53,685 nucleotides of DNA from Paracoccus thiocyanatus (lineage in GTDB: Bacteria; Pseudomonadota; Alphaproteobacteria; Rhodobacterales; Rhodobacteraceae). Below are positions 23,665 to 32,242 of the stretch, in pieces. The DNA is taken from contig NZ_FTMK01000020.1 of assembly GCF_900156255.1 (NCBI RefSeq), positions 1 to 53,685 of the forward strand, read 5' to 3'. Position 1 is the first letter of the stretch, and each line of letters starts with the position of its first letter. Below the pieces are notes generated by a model. That model ran no database searches and was not told the origin of the DNA. It saw nothing but the letters and a program-made list of their open reading frames with translations. The position numbers and the translations under genes were made by a program.

Positions 23665-25605
23665 TCAGGTGGGCTGCGCGACACCCGTCAGCGCCTGTCC
23701 GGCAACAGACGCCTTCAGCCGGCGGATCGGGTCCGACAGCAACCGCAGCCCGTTCAGCACCACCAGCACGGTGCCGCCTTCATGACCAATCACCACCAGC
23801 GGCAACGGCAGATCGAAGAACAGCCCGCCGATGACCAGAACCACCATGGCGCCGATGGCGAAGGTCAGGTTCTGCCGGATCACCCTTGACGTTCGGCGCG
23901 ACAGGCGGTGCGCGTCCGCAAGCCGCTCCATATCCTCGGACAGCAGCGCCACATCGGCGGCCTGAAGCGCCACCTCGGACCCGGCCGCGCCCATGGCGAT
24001 GCCGACATCGGCGCGGGCCAGCGCCGCGGCGTCGTTCACGCCATCGCCGACAAAGGCGATGCGGCCGGTTGCGGCCAGTTCGCCGACTTCACGCACCTTG
24101 TCCTGCGGCAGCATCCCGGCATGGATCTCGTCCGGTTCCAGCCCAAGGCTAGCGCCGATGCGCAGCGCCACCGGCCTGCGATCCCCGGTCATCATGACGA
24201 TGCGGCGGACACCACTGTCGCGCAGGGCCGCGATCGCCCCGGCGGAACTGGCCCGTGCCTCATCCGCCACGCTGACGGCGCCCAGCACGGTGGCGCCGCG
24301 ACCCAGATAGACGACCGTATTGGTGCCATCCGCCAGCGGCTGCAACGCGGGGTGATCCGTTGCGGCCTTCATGTCCTCGGCAAGATAGGCATTGCCCGCC
24401 CAAATCGGGCCAAGTGCATCGGACCCTTCGATGCCGATGCCTGGCCGGGCGTTCACATCGGCCACCTGCGCCGGATCAAGCCCGCGGCTGGCGACCTCAC
24501 GGCGGATCGCGGCCGCGATATGATGCTCGGAATGCGCCTCCAGCCCCGCCAGCAGCGACAGGAACCCGGCCTCGTCGCCATCCAGCGCGACGATTTCCGT
24601 CACCTCGGCGCGGCCGGTGGTCAGGGTGCCGGTCTTGTCGAAGGCGAAGATATCGACCTCGGCCAGCGTCTCCAGCGCGCCGCCGCCCTTAAACAGAACA
24701 CCGCCCCGCGCCGCCGCCGAAAGGGCCGACAGGATCGCGGCGGGGACGGAAATGACGATGGCGCAGGGGCTGGCGGCGACCAGCAGCGTGGCGGCGCGGT
24801 AAAGCGCCAGTTCCCAGTCGCCGCCCAGCCACCAGAACGTGGCAAAGGCGATCACCGCACCCGCCAGCACCGCGACCGTGTAGCGCTGGCCGAACCATTC
24901 GCTGAACCGTTCGGAGGGCGCGCGGGCGGCCTGTGCCTCGGTCACCAGACGGATCATGCGGGCGATGGTGCTGTCGCTGACGCTGCGCGTGACCTCGACC
25001 TCCAGCACGCCGTCGAGGTTGATCGTGGCCTCGAACACCTGCGCACCGGCCTCTTTCGACACGGGCATGGATTCGCCGGTGATATTGGCCTCGTCGATGC
25101 CGCCGCGCCCGGTGACGACCACGCCATCACTGGGCACCCGGGCGCCGGGGCGCAGCACCACTACATCGCCGACGGTCAGCACCTCGGCGGGAACTTCCTC
25201 GACATCGCCGCCCGCGGTCTTGCGCAAGGCGGTCTCGGGGCGCAGCGCCATCAAGGCCTCGATGGCGCGGCGGGCCCGGCCAAGCGCGCGTTCCTCCAGC
25301 GTGGTCGAGATGCTGAACAGCGTCAGCAGCACCGCACCCTCGAACGGGGCGCCGACGATTGCGGCGGCGATTGCCGCGACGATCATCAACAGGTCGATGT
25401 CAAGCACGCGCGCGCGCCACAGCTCCGACAGCGCGCGCCAGCCGGTCGGCAGGCCGCCAGCCAGATAGACCAGCACCAGTCCCGGCAGCTCCAGAGCGTC
25501 GAAAGCTCCGCTTGGTAGCCACCTGCCGGCCGCCGCCATTGCCATGCCGAGCACGGTAACGAGCGAAAGGGTCAGTGACAGGTCAATAGTTGGAAATCGC
25601 TTCAT
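23665..25605 (-). CDS. P1B-type heavy-metal ATPase with SPC motif
   Basis: A 646-residue ATPase. Actuator TGES (about 176-179), transmembrane SPC at 279-281, Asp323 in DKTGTLTTG, hinge GDGVNDAAAL. SPC is the mark of the P1B-4 group, usually Co/Fe (sometimes Zn) exporters. The nucleotide-binding domain reads SEHHIAAAI where most P1B pumps have SEHP, so the invariant HP dipeptide is HH here. The start at 25605 (MKRFPTIDLS) has a CAGGAA site. It is convergent with DUF924 (15-bp gap) and possibly co-transcribed with the upstream membrane protein. Confidence 0.9.
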   Translation of the reverse strand: MKRFPTIDLSLTLSLVTVLGMAMAAAGRWLPSGAFDALELPGLVLVYLAGGLPTGWRALSELWRARVLDIDLLMIVAAIAAAIVGAPFEGAVLLTLFSISTTLEERALGRARRAIEALMALRPETALRKTAGGDVEEVPAEVLTVGDVVVLRPGARVPSDGVVVTGRGGIDEANITGESMPVSKEAGAQVFEATINLDGVLEVEVTRSVSDSTIARMIRLVTEAQAARAPSERFSEWFGQRYTVAVLAGAVIAFATFWWLGGDWELALYRAATLLVAASPCAIVISVPAAILSALSAAARGGVLFKGGGALETLAEVDIFAFDKTGTLTTGRAEVTEIVALDGDEAGFLSLLAGLEAHSEHHIAAAIRREVASRGLDPAQVADVNARPGIGIEGSDALGPIWAGNAYLAEDMKAATDHPALQPLADGTNTVVYLGRGATVLGAVSVADEARASSAGAIAALRDSGVRRIVMMTGDRRPVALRIGASLGLEPDEIHAGMLPQDKVREVGELAATGRIAFVGDGVNDAAALARADVGIAMGAAGSEVALQAADVALLSEDMERLADAHRLSRRTSRVIRQNLTFAIGAMVVLVIGGLFFDLPLPLVVIGHEGGTVLVVLNGLRLLSDPIRRLKASVAGQALTGVAQPT

Positions 25606-25666
25606 GTCAGGTTCCTGGCTGGCGAGGTCGCGGCTGGCAGCCGCCATCGCTGGCTGGGTGAGTGGA

Positions 25667-26047
25667 TCAATCGGATGGCTTATGGCACCGAAATGCAAAG
25701 GCCGCGACGGCTATCCAGATGGCGCTGCGCAGGATCATCGCGCCCATGGTGCGTGCCTCCCATGCGCCGCCGGCACCGACATGCCACAGGAAGGCGGCGA
25801 AGACGGCCACCGTGGCCGTGGCGATGGCCAGCGACAGCAGCGGCGCCCACCCTGCGCCGCGCAACAGGCCGATCCCGGCCAGGACATAGGCAAATCCCGC
25901 GACGAAGTTGAACCACAGCACGAATGGCACCACTGCGCCCATATCGACGCCGCCGAACAGCGCCCTGCCGCCCGAAACGATGGTCAGCAGGCCGAAGATC
26001 ACCGCGACGGCGGCGGCAACGGTCTGGCTGCGCGGTCTTCTCGTCAT
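25667..26047 (-). CDS. small four-helix membrane protein
   Basis: A 126-residue integral membrane protein with about four helices (AVAVIFGLLTIVSGG, FVLWFNFVAGFAYVLAGIGLL, LLSLAIATATVAVFAAFLW, AMILRSAIWIAVAAFAF). The start at 26047 has a perfect GGAGG site. It ends 62 bp upstream of the SPC-type ATPase on the same strand. The amber-broken gene at 7120-7506 is a paralogue. Function unknown; pairing with metal pumps and a cytochrome b561 suggests a membrane redox or transport accessory. Confidence 0.75.
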   Translation of the reverse strand: MTRRPRSQTVAAAVAVIFGLLTIVSGGRALFGGVDMGAVVPFVLWFNFVAGFAYVLAGIGLLRGAGWAPLLSLAIATATVAVFAAFLWHVGAGGAWEARTMGAMILRSAIWIAVAAFAFRCHKPSD

Positions 26048-26143
26048 GTCTGCCTCCGGAGTTCGGGGTTTGGGGAGCGGCCGGGCGGGCGTGGCCCGGC
26101 CTGCCATGGGTTGCGGGTTGCGGCGCGCGGAACGGACCCCGCC

Positions 26144-26626
26144 TCAGGTCCGGCCAAACATGCGCCGCAGCACATCGGTCTTGAGCCAGAAATGATGGTA
26201 AAGTGCGGCGAGGATATGCAGGAGGACCAGCGGAACCAGCGCCAGCCGCGCGATGGAATGGGCTTCGCCGATCGCCTCGACGCCGGAAATCCACGCCGCC
26301 ATTCCCGAAAGCGCCATCAGGATCAGCAGGAGGTTGAGAGCCGCATGCATGCCCGTGGCCAGAACTTTCAGGGCCGGGTGCTCGCCTTCCGGCAGGCCGG
26401 GGACGCCGCGCCGACGGCGCAGCACCAGCCGCCACAGAACGAGAACGAGGATCAGCGCGCCGGCAATGGCATGGGGATTGATTGTCGGCTGGTTCGGGAG
26501 CGTGCCCTCCATCCGCCCGTCCCATACCTTGACGATGCCGTCATGCATGAGGATCTGGAAAAAAACGAGGGCAGCAATCGTCCAGTGCAGGGCGATCTGG
26601 GTTCTGGAATAGGATGTCGGCTGCAT
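26144..26626 (-). CDS. cytochrome b561 (CybB-like)
   Basis: A 160-residue di-heme b-type cytochrome with four helices. It opens YSRTQIALHWTIAALVFFQILMH, the conserved first heme helix. Further candidate ligands are HAIAGALIL, MHAALNLLLI and VLLHILAALYHHFW. It passes electrons between quinol and other acceptors, such as superoxide in the CybB case. It lies 96 bp upstream of the small membrane protein gene; the two may be one transcript. Confidence 0.9.
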   Translation of the reverse strand: MQPTSYSRTQIALHWTIAALVFFQILMHDGIVKVWDGRMEGTLPNQPTINPHAIAGALILVLVLWRLVLRRRRGVPGLPEGEHPALKVLATGMHAALNLLLILMALSGMAAWISGVEAIGEAHSIARLALVPLVLLHILAALYHHFWLKTDVLRRMFGRT

Positions 26627-26702
26627 CTTGGTTATACCTTTTCAAGGGCGAGGATCGGCGTGCGGGGTCTTGTGGTCATGTCTGCCTCCTGAATCCTGCC
26701 CG

Positions 26703-27395
26703 TCATGTGCTGACCAGATGGCCGTCGCGCAGGTGGATCAGGCGGTCGAAACGGTCGAAGATCTTTTCGTCATGGGTGACGGTCACGATGCAGGCTTCCT
26801 GCTCGACCGCGAGCTTGCGCATGAGGTCCATCACCAGCCCGGCGCGGGCGCCGTCGAGGGCTGCGGTGGGTTCGTCGGCAAGGATGATGCGGGGGCGGTT
26901 GGCCAGCGCGCGGGCGATCGCCACACGCTGGGCCTCGCCACCCGACAGCAGCGCCGGCTTGACCGTGGCGCGATGGCCGACTTCCAGATAGTCCAGCAGT
27001 TCGCGCGCCCGTGTCCGGCCTTCCTCGGCGGGCAGACCGGCAAGATCGAGCACGACCGCGACATTTTCCTGCGCCGTCAGGAAGGGCAGTAGGTTGTGAC
27101 TCTGAAAGATGAAGCCGATCTTGTCGAGCCTGAGACGCCTCAGGTCGCGCCGCAGCCATTTGCCGTCGAAGACCGGCTCGCCGTCCAGCACCACCCGTCC
27201 CGCCGATGGGGCGAGGATGCAGCCAATGATGTTGAGCAGCGTCGTCTTGCCCGAACCTGACGGCCCGAGCAGCGCGATCACCTCGCCGGCGCGCACGGTG
27301 AGATCAACCGAGCGCAGGGCATCGACGCGGGTTTCGCCCTCGCCGAAATGCTTGGCGACGCCCGAAACCTCGATGAGGATGTCGCCGAGCGCCAT
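26703..27395 (-). CDS. ABC transporter ATP-binding protein (LolD/MacB-type)
   Basis: A 230-residue ATPase with Walker A GPSGSGKTT, Q-loop FIFQSHNLLPF, signature LSGGEAQRVAIARAL and Walker B ILADEPTAALDG, all intact. It sits 1 bp after the permease stop and forms the motor of an HlyD-dependent mechanotransmission-type exporter encoded by the next two genes upstream. Substrate unknown. Confidence 0.94.
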   Translation of the reverse strand: MALGDILIEVSGVAKHFGEGETRVDALRSVDLTVRAGEVIALLGPSGSGKTTLLNIIGCILAPSAGRVVLDGEPVFDGKWLRRDLRRLRLDKIGFIFQSHNLLPFLTAQENVAVVLDLAGLPAEEGRTRARELLDYLEVGHRATVKPALLSGGEAQRVAIARALANRPRIILADEPTAALDGARAGLVMDLMRKLAVEQEACIVTVTHDEKIFDRFDRLIHLRDGHLVST

Positions 27396-27396
27396 G

Positions 27397-28530
27397 TCAG
27401 CTCCCGAGCGCGGTGGCCGGATCGACCTTCATCGCCGCCCGCACGCCGAGCGCCGAGGAGAGCAGGCAGACCGCAGCGATGATGCCGGCCAGCACCACGG
27501 CGTTGAACGGCTCCAGCACCACGCGGCGGGGGAAGTAGTCCTTGACGGTCAGGATCAATATCAGGCCGATCGCCCAGCCCGAGGCGCCGAGGATCAGCGC
27601 CTGCTGCACGATCAGCGCGACGATGGTGCGGTCGGGCGCGCCGATCAGCTTCAGCGTGGCGATCTGCTTCAGCTTCTCCATCGTCATCGTGTAGATGATG
27701 AGCGCGATCACCACGGCGCTGACGGACAGAAGGATGCCGAGGAACAGCCCGATCTGGCGGCGCGCCTTGTCGACCACGGAGGCCAGCAGCAATTCCTCCT
27801 GTTCTCCTTGCGTCATCGCGGCAAGGTGCTTCCACTGGCGCACGGTCGCGGTCAGCAGGCCCACGTCGGCGCCCGGTGCCATGCGGGCGATGACCGCGGC
27901 GACGGAGGCGGACTTGACGGAGACAGCCCCGCGCGCGGCCTGTACCCGCTGGGCGGCCGGGTCGAGTTCGGTCTGAAGCGCCATCGCGTCGGCAAGGGTG
28001 ACATAGACCGCCGGATCGCCGCCCGAGTTCATCGCGCCTTCCACCAGCCCGACCACGGTGAAGCGGTCGCGCCCGAGCCGGATGGTCTCCCCCGGCGAAA
28101 GGCCGGTCTTGCGGTCGGCCACCATCTCGAAATGACTGGCGCCAATGCCGCGCCCCTCGGCGATTGCCCGCGGCCCGCCCGGGCGACCCGGCTCGTAGCC
28201 GACAACATAGAGCCGCAGGGTGCGCCCGCCATGCGGCGCCTCGACGTTCTGGTAGTTGACCGCGCCGGCCTCGGCCACGCCGGGCATCCGCGCCACCGCA
28301 TCGCGCGTATCGGCGGGAATGCTGGAGGCTTCGGCGAAGGGGCCCTTGGTTCCGGCCTCCACCACCCAGACATCCGCGGCGGGCGCCTTCACCACTGCCA
28401 GCGCGTCCGAGACGAGGCCGTTGTAGATGCCGATCATCGCCAGCACGACCGTCATCAGCAGCCCGAGCCCGAAACAGGTCAGCACGAAGCGGAACAGCCC
28501 GTGGCGGATGTCCTTGAGCGCGAGGTTCAT
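27397..28530 (-). CDS. FtsX/MacB-like ABC transporter permease
   Basis: A 377-residue permease with one helix at the N-terminus (FVLTCFGLGLLMTVVLAMIGIYNG), a large periplasmic domain (about 45-255), and three C-terminal helices of the FtsX fold (LFLGILLSVSAVVIALIIYTMTMEKLKQIATLKLIGAP). This is the DevC/MacB topology used for stalk-driven export. It overlaps the adaptor gene by ATGA (28527-28530). Confidence 0.9.
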   Translation of the reverse strand: MNLALKDIRHGLFRFVLTCFGLGLLMTVVLAMIGIYNGLVSDALAVVKAPAADVWVVEAGTKGPFAEASSIPADTRDAVARMPGVAEAGAVNYQNVEAPHGGRTLRLYVVGYEPGRPGGPRAIAEGRGIGASHFEMVADRKTGLSPGETIRLGRDRFTVVGLVEGAMNSGGDPAVYVTLADAMALQTELDPAAQRVQAARGAVSVKSASVAAVIARMAPGADVGLLTATVRQWKHLAAMTQGEQEELLLASVVDKARRQIGLFLGILLSVSAVVIALIIYTMTMEKLKQIATLKLIGAPDRTIVALIVQQALILGASGWAIGLILILTVKDYFPRRVVLEPFNAVVLAGIIAAVCLLSSALGVRAAMKVDPATALGS

Positions 28531-29672
28531 GGCGCCTCCCCAATGCGCGCGCGCCGGCCCTCGGCCGCGCCCTTCGGCACCCGGGCGACGATCATGGCTC
28601 CTTCGGGCAGGCCGCCGATGACCTCGACCCGACCGCGATTGTCGCGGGCGCCGAAGGTCAGTTCCGCGCGGGTCAGGCGTCCGTCCACAACCGTCCAGAC
28701 CGTGCCGCGATGCCCGTCGAAGCCGGTGATCGCCAGTTCGGGTACCATCAGCGCGGTCGCGCGGGTGCCGGTCAGGATGCGCACCTCGGCCTGTTCACCG
28801 AGAAACATCTCCGCGGGACAGTCGGCGCAGGTCAGCCAGACGCGGCGTTCCTCGTTCACCCGGTCGCTTTCGATGCCGATGCGGGCAATGGTGCCGTGAA
28901 ACTCGGCCGCGGGCTGCGAGCGCAGGCGGATCGTGCCGGGCTGGCCAAGGGCAAGCTGGCCGGCGCGTTCCTCGTCGACATAGGCCTGAATCCAGACGGT
29001 CGCGGGGTCGATCAGGGTCAGGACAGGATCGCCGGCCTTGACCACGGTTCCCGCCTCGGCATGGCGGGCAACGACCAGCGCATTATAGGGCGCGATCAGG
29101 CGGTGATGGGCCAGCAGGGTTTCCTCCTGCCGCAGGGCTGCCGCCGCATCCATGCCCTGGGCCCGGATCACCGCGACATCGGCCTCGGCTACCGCCAGAT
29201 CGGCGCGGGCCACATCATCGTCGCGCTGCGCCTCCTCGGCGCGCTGGACCGAGGCGACATCGCGCTGCGCCAACCCCTGCTGGCGGCGGTTCGCCGCTTC
29301 GCGCTCGGCCAGAACGGCACGGGCGCGCACCACGGCTGCGGTGGCCTTGGCAAGATTGGCCTCATTGGCCGTCACCGCTGCGTCCGCGCGGGCGACACGC
29401 GCCTCCTGCTCGGCCGAGTGAAGGACGGCGAGTTCCTGCCCCTTGGTGACGCTGTCCCCTGCATCGGCGGCCAGCGAGGTCAGGGCGGCGCCCACCTCGA
29501 AGCCGACGCGGCTGAGGATGCGCGCCTCGACGGTGCCGAGCCCGTAGATGCGAAGGTCCACATCATGTTCGGACTGAACGACCACCACCGTCAGCGGGCG
29601 TTCGGTGAAGAACAGAAAGCCGGCAGCGACAGCCGCCGCCAGAAGAAGACTCGACAGCCAAATGCGCCGCAT
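28527..29672 (-). CDS. HlyD-family periplasmic adaptor
   Basis: A 381-residue membrane fusion protein with a single N-terminal helix (IWLSSLLLAAAVAAGFLFF), a lipoyl domain (GLGVEAR-like with GDSVTKGQELAVL), a long helical hairpin (about 85-190), a second lipoyl strand (APYNALVVARHAEAGTVVKAGDPV) and a beta barrel. It starts 3 bp after tetR. Same logic as the exporter at 965-6489 but with a MacB/DevC-type permease instead of an ABC-2 one. Confidence 0.92.
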   Translation of the reverse strand: MRRIWLSSLLLAAAVAAGFLFFTERPLTVVVVQSEHDVDLRIYGLGTVEARILSRVGFEVGAALTSLAADAGDSVTKGQELAVLHSAEQEARVARADAAVTANEANLAKATAAVVRARAVLAEREAANRRQQGLAQRDVASVQRAEEAQRDDDVARADLAVAEADVAVIRAQGMDAAAALRQEETLLAHHRLIAPYNALVVARHAEAGTVVKAGDPVLTLIDPATVWIQAYVDEERAGQLALGQPGTIRLRSQPAAEFHGTIARIGIESDRVNEERRVWLTCADCPAEMFLGEQAEVRILTGTRATALMVPELAITGFDGHRGTVWTVVDGRLTRAELTFGARDNRGRVEVIGGLPEGAMIVARVPKGAAEGRRARIGEAP

Positions 29673-29675
29673 CGT

Positions 29676-30272
29676 CTATTCTCCTTCCGCAGCCAAAAGC
29701 CGGCACTGTGCGTCGAACAGGCGCAGCCCCTCGGCTCGCAAGTCGAAATCGCGAGTGCCGAGCGCCCAGCGGATCGCCACGCCCTGCACGAGCGACGTCA
29801 GCAGCGCCGCCGCATCGTTTGCGGCGATGTCGCCGCGCAACGCGCCGGTTTTCTGGCCGGCCCCGACCTCCATCGCCAGAAGGCTGTGGAAGGTCGTGAG
29901 CCTGCCGTGAAAGGTGGCGCGCAGCTTTGCGTTGGTGACGTTCAGTTCGCGCGAGAACAGCAGCATCGGCAGCGCGGGGGTCGCGTCGATCTGCGCGAAT
30001 TGCGCGGAAATCAGGGCGCGCAACCTGACGACCGGCGTGTCTCCGAGGCACAATGCATCCTCCCACGCCGTTGCCAGCCCCTCGGCTACATGCTCGGCAA
30101 CGGCCTGCCAGAGTGCCGCCTTGGTCGGGAAGTGCCGGAACAGCGCGGCCTGCGTGACGCCGATCTGCGACGCGACCGCCCCCGTCGTCACCCGGTCCGG
30201 CCCGATCCGGTCGGCCAGGTCGAGCACGGTGGCCACGATCTCGGCCTTGCGAAGCTCCGCTGGCTTTCGCAC
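29676..30272 (-). CDS. TetR-family regulator of the exporter operon
   Basis: A 198-residue regulator with HTH TTGAVASQIGVTQAALFRHF (about 28-47) and a helical C-terminal domain. GTG start at 30272 with a GAGG site. First of four tightly packed genes; likely an autorepressor. Upstream, 30283-30302 carries stacked GTTA/GTGA units that may be its operator. The HTH resembles that of the TetR at 5842-6489 (MTQGALFKHF vs VTQAALFRHF), so the two operons have analogous control. Confidence 0.9.
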   Translation of the reverse strand: MRKPAELRKAEIVATVLDLADRIGPDRVTTGAVASQIGVTQAALFRHFPTKAALWQAVAEHVAEGLATAWEDALCLGDTPVVRLRALISAQFAQIDATPALPMLLFSRELNVTNAKLRATFHGRLTTFHSLLAMEVGAGQKTGALRGDIAANDAAALLTSLVQGVAIRWALGTRDFDLRAEGLRLFDAQCRLLAAEGE

Positions 30273-30282
30273 GGGGCACCTC

Positions 30283-30302
30283 GTTAGTTAGTGAGTGGTC
30301 AC
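30283..30302. promoter_or_regulatory. candidate TetR operator
   Basis: GTTAGTTAGTGAGTGGTCAC just ahead of the tetR GTG start: stacked 4-base repeats ending in GTGA-N4-TCAC. Position suggests autoregulation. No proof of binding. Confidence 0.35.
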
Positions 30303-30469
30303 AAACATATTTAGGCTGCCTCATGCGATGCGTCAATCACTGGGCATCATTTTCTGCATGCATTGATTGCCGCGACACCGGGAACTAGGTGCGCAAGAGG
30401 GAGGCCGGCCTATCTCTGCCCCCGACGCCGCGAATACGGAAGACAACACGTAAGTTCGTCTAACGGAAG
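30303..30469. other. intergenic / rearrangement junction region
   Basis: About 170 bases upstream of the exporter operon and downstream of the truncated biotin carboxylase, with AT content higher than its surroundings. No gene recognised. Probably part of the segment that replaced the missing carboxylase sequence. Confidence 0.4.
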
Positions 30470-30634
30470 CTAAGCCGCAGCTCTGAAAAGTGCAGAACCA
30501 TCTGGTTCAAGTTGTTTAATTAGGCCGGCATCCGCCTCGGAATGGATGGCGACGGTCTCGATCCCCAGCTTGCGGGCCGAGCGGATGACCCGGCGGGCGA
30601 TTTCGCCGCGATTGGCGACAAGCAGCCTGCGCAT
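30470..30634 (-). pseudogene. biotin carboxylase subunit, 5' stub
   Basis: A 54-residue ORF opening [20 protein letters not shown] and continuing to HSEADAG, the canonical N-terminus of biotin carboxylase (AccC/PccA-type, normally ~450-670 residues). After Gly37 the match ends abruptly and 17 unrelated residues ([17 protein letters not shown]) run to a stop. The ATP-grasp domain is absent. It starts 4 bp after the biotin carrier stop, so a carrier-carboxylase operon was cut near 30524 by a deletion or insertion. It is too short to function. Confidence 0.85.
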
Positions 30635-30638
30635 CGGC

Positions 30639-30860
30639 TCAGGCCTCGATCCGGGCGACGACCGTGCCCTCGGTCACGGTGGCGCCTTCCTCGAACAGGA
30701 TCTCGCGCAGGGTGCCGGGCTCGGGCGCCGAAACGGGGATCTCCATCTTCATGGATTCCAGGATCATGATGGCATCGCCTTCGTCGAGCCTGTCGCCCGG
30801 CTTTGCCTCGATCTTCCAGATATTGCCCGTGATCTCGGTCTTGATGTCGATCATCGTCAC
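30639..30860 (-). CDS. biotin carboxyl carrier domain protein
   Basis: A 73-residue biotinyl domain with the biotinylation motif ESMKMEIP (Lys38) and the standard symmetric beta fold ([32 protein letters not shown]). It carries CO2 between a biotin carboxylase and a carboxyltransferase of an acyl-CoA or other carboxylase. Its partner carboxylase gene directly downstream is truncated, so it may be orphaned. A 20-bp palindrome at 30928-30947 lies about 70 bases upstream. Confidence 0.92.
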   Translation of the reverse strand: MTMIDIKTEITGNIWKIEAKPGDRLDEGDAIMILESMKMEIPVSAPEPGTLREILFEEGATVTEGTVVARIEA

Positions 30861-30927
30861 GTCGGTCTCCTCCTTCGCTCTGCCGCGAGAGTGCTGTGGT
30901 CGGAGGGGATGTTAACACGGCGATATA

Positions 30928-30947
30928 GTAGTTGTAATAACAACTAC
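30928..30947. promoter_or_regulatory. palindrome A, putative TrmB-regulator operator
   Basis: GTAGTTGTAATAACAACTAC: 8-bp perfect arms around a 4-base centre, ahead of the biotin carrier gene. A near twin lies at 32243-32262 on the other side of the regulator gene. Confidence 0.6.
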
Positions 30948-30977
30948 GCAAATTGGGCACCGAGGGCAGGGCGCCTG

Positions 30978-31190
30978 TCAGACCGGGTCGGGCAGCCCCT
31001 CCCGATGCCCGGCGCGGGCGGCAGCGGGGACCGCGCCGTCCTTAAGCAGCAGGGCCATGGCCCGGCGGCGGGCCAGGTCGCCCTGCGGGTTCATGCCGGC
31101 CTTGTGCAACTGGCGCTTGGCCTCGTGCAGCCGGGCGGCGAAGCTCGGGATGGAGACCAGGATTTCCAGGGTCGTCATTAGTTGTTTCAT
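30978..31190 (-). CDS. small hypothetical protein
   Basis: A 70-residue ORF (MKQLMTTLEILVSIPSFAARLHEAKRQLHKAGM..) with a GGAG site just upstream (GGAGTAGCAAATG). Basic, probably helical. No family recognised. It is divergent from the TrmB-type regulator and sits upstream of the biotin carrier gene on the same strand, separated by the palindrome, so it may be part of the same catabolic regulon. Confidence 0.5.
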   Translation of the reverse strand: MKQLMTTLEILVSIPSFAARLHEAKRQLHKAGMNPQGDLARRRAMALLLKDGAVPAAARAGHREGLPDPV

Positions 31191-31233
31191 TTGCTACTCC
31201 TATCTGCGGGCGACATAGCGCGGGGCAGGGGCG

Positions 31234-31247
31234 GCTGCAATTGCAGC
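31234..31247. promoter_or_regulatory. perfect 14-bp palindrome upstream of the TrmB-family gene
   Basis: GCTGCAATTGCAGC in the divergent region between the small ORF and the regulator. A related half (GCAGTTGCAT) follows ~20 bases on. Candidate operator for autoregulation or for another factor. Confidence 0.4.
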
Positions 31248-31348
31248 ATCGGAATGCCGCAGTTGCATTGTCGTCAAACCGGCCGGTGGCTGGCAGGCGC
31301 GCGCCGATCCCGCTAGGGTCGGGGCAGAACGAGAGAGCGAGGTGAACC

Positions 31349-32224
31349 GTGACGGCACGTGTGGCAGCAGTAAGCACCGCCCCGGCGGATGTGATTTCCG
31401 ACCTGCGCAAGCTGGGGCTGACGGAATACGAGGCGCGGGTCTATTTCCAGTTGCTCTGCGACAGCCCGGCGACCGCCTATGAGATCGCTAAGACTGCCAA
31501 CCTGCCGCGACCCAATACCTACAACGCGCTGGAAAGCCTGGTGCAGCGCGGCGCGGTCCTGCCGGTCAGCGAGGCCCCGGCCCGCTATGTCGCCGCCCCG
31601 CCCGACCAGTTCCTGGATGCGGTGGCGCGGCGCACCAGCACGCTTTGCGCCGCCATCACCGCGCGCCTGGAAGAGGTCGCCCGCCCGGTCGAGGACCAAT
31701 ATGTCTGGACCCTGCGCGGCGATGCCCAGGTGCATGACAAGATCGCGGCGCTGATCGATTCCAGCCGCGAATCGCTGATGGTCAAGGCGAGCGACGAAAT
31801 CCTGCGCCGGCATACCGACAGCCTGCGCGCCGCCGCCGCGCGCGGGGTCGAGATGCTGATGGTGCTGTTTGCCACCGATGTCAGCGAGTTCCGCTTTGGC
31901 CCCAATTGCAAGGTCTATCGCCACGAAGGCAACGGGGTGCGGATGGGCAAGACCGACAACCTGTTCACCATCGCCGCCGACCATGTCGAAATGGTGACGG
32001 CGCAGATCCTGGAAGAGGTGGTGGCGGTGCATACCCGCAACGAGCCGATCGTGACCATGGCCGAATCGCTGGTCCGGCACGATTTCTACATGGCCGAGAT
32101 CTTTCTGCGCTTCGGCGACCAGATCGACGCCGCCTTCGGCCCCTATCTGCGCGACCTGCGGCTGGCCTGCTTTACCCCGGCCCAGGCCGAATCCTTTCGG
32201 CTCAAGACCGGGATTCGGGACTGA
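31349..32224 (+). CDS. TrmB-family transcriptional regulator
   Basis: A 291-residue protein. The N-terminal winged HTH reads LGLTEYEARVYFQLLCDSPATAYEIAKTANLPRPNTYNALE, the typical TrmB (PF01978) domain. A ~200-residue C-terminal domain with a phospholipase-D-like fold pattern follows (DSSRESLMVKASDEILRRH). GTG start at 31349 with a GAGGTGA site. Matching palindromes at 30928 and 32243 bracket the gene and precede the biotin carrier and CoA-lyase genes, so it is the likely local regulator. The effector is unknown. Confidence 0.85.
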   Translation: MTARVAAVSTAPADVISDLRKLGLTEYEARVYFQLLCDSPATAYEIAKTANLPRPNTYNALESLVQRGAVLPVSEAPARYVAAPPDQFLDAVARRTSTLCAAITARLEEVARPVEDQYVWTLRGDAQVHDKIAALIDSSRESLMVKASDEILRRHTDSLRAAAARGVEMLMVLFATDVSEFRFGPNCKVYRHEGNGVRMGKTDNLFTIAADHVEMVTAQILEEVVAVHTRNEPIVTMAESLVRHDFYMAEIFLRFGDQIDAAFGPYLRDLRLACFTPAQAESFRLKTGIRD

Positions 32225-32242
32225 TGGAATTGCGCCATAAAG

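Noticed and set aside
23908..25518. 536-residue ORF antisense to the SPC ATPase
   Set aside because: Same artefact of high third-position GC; no start context and no domain.
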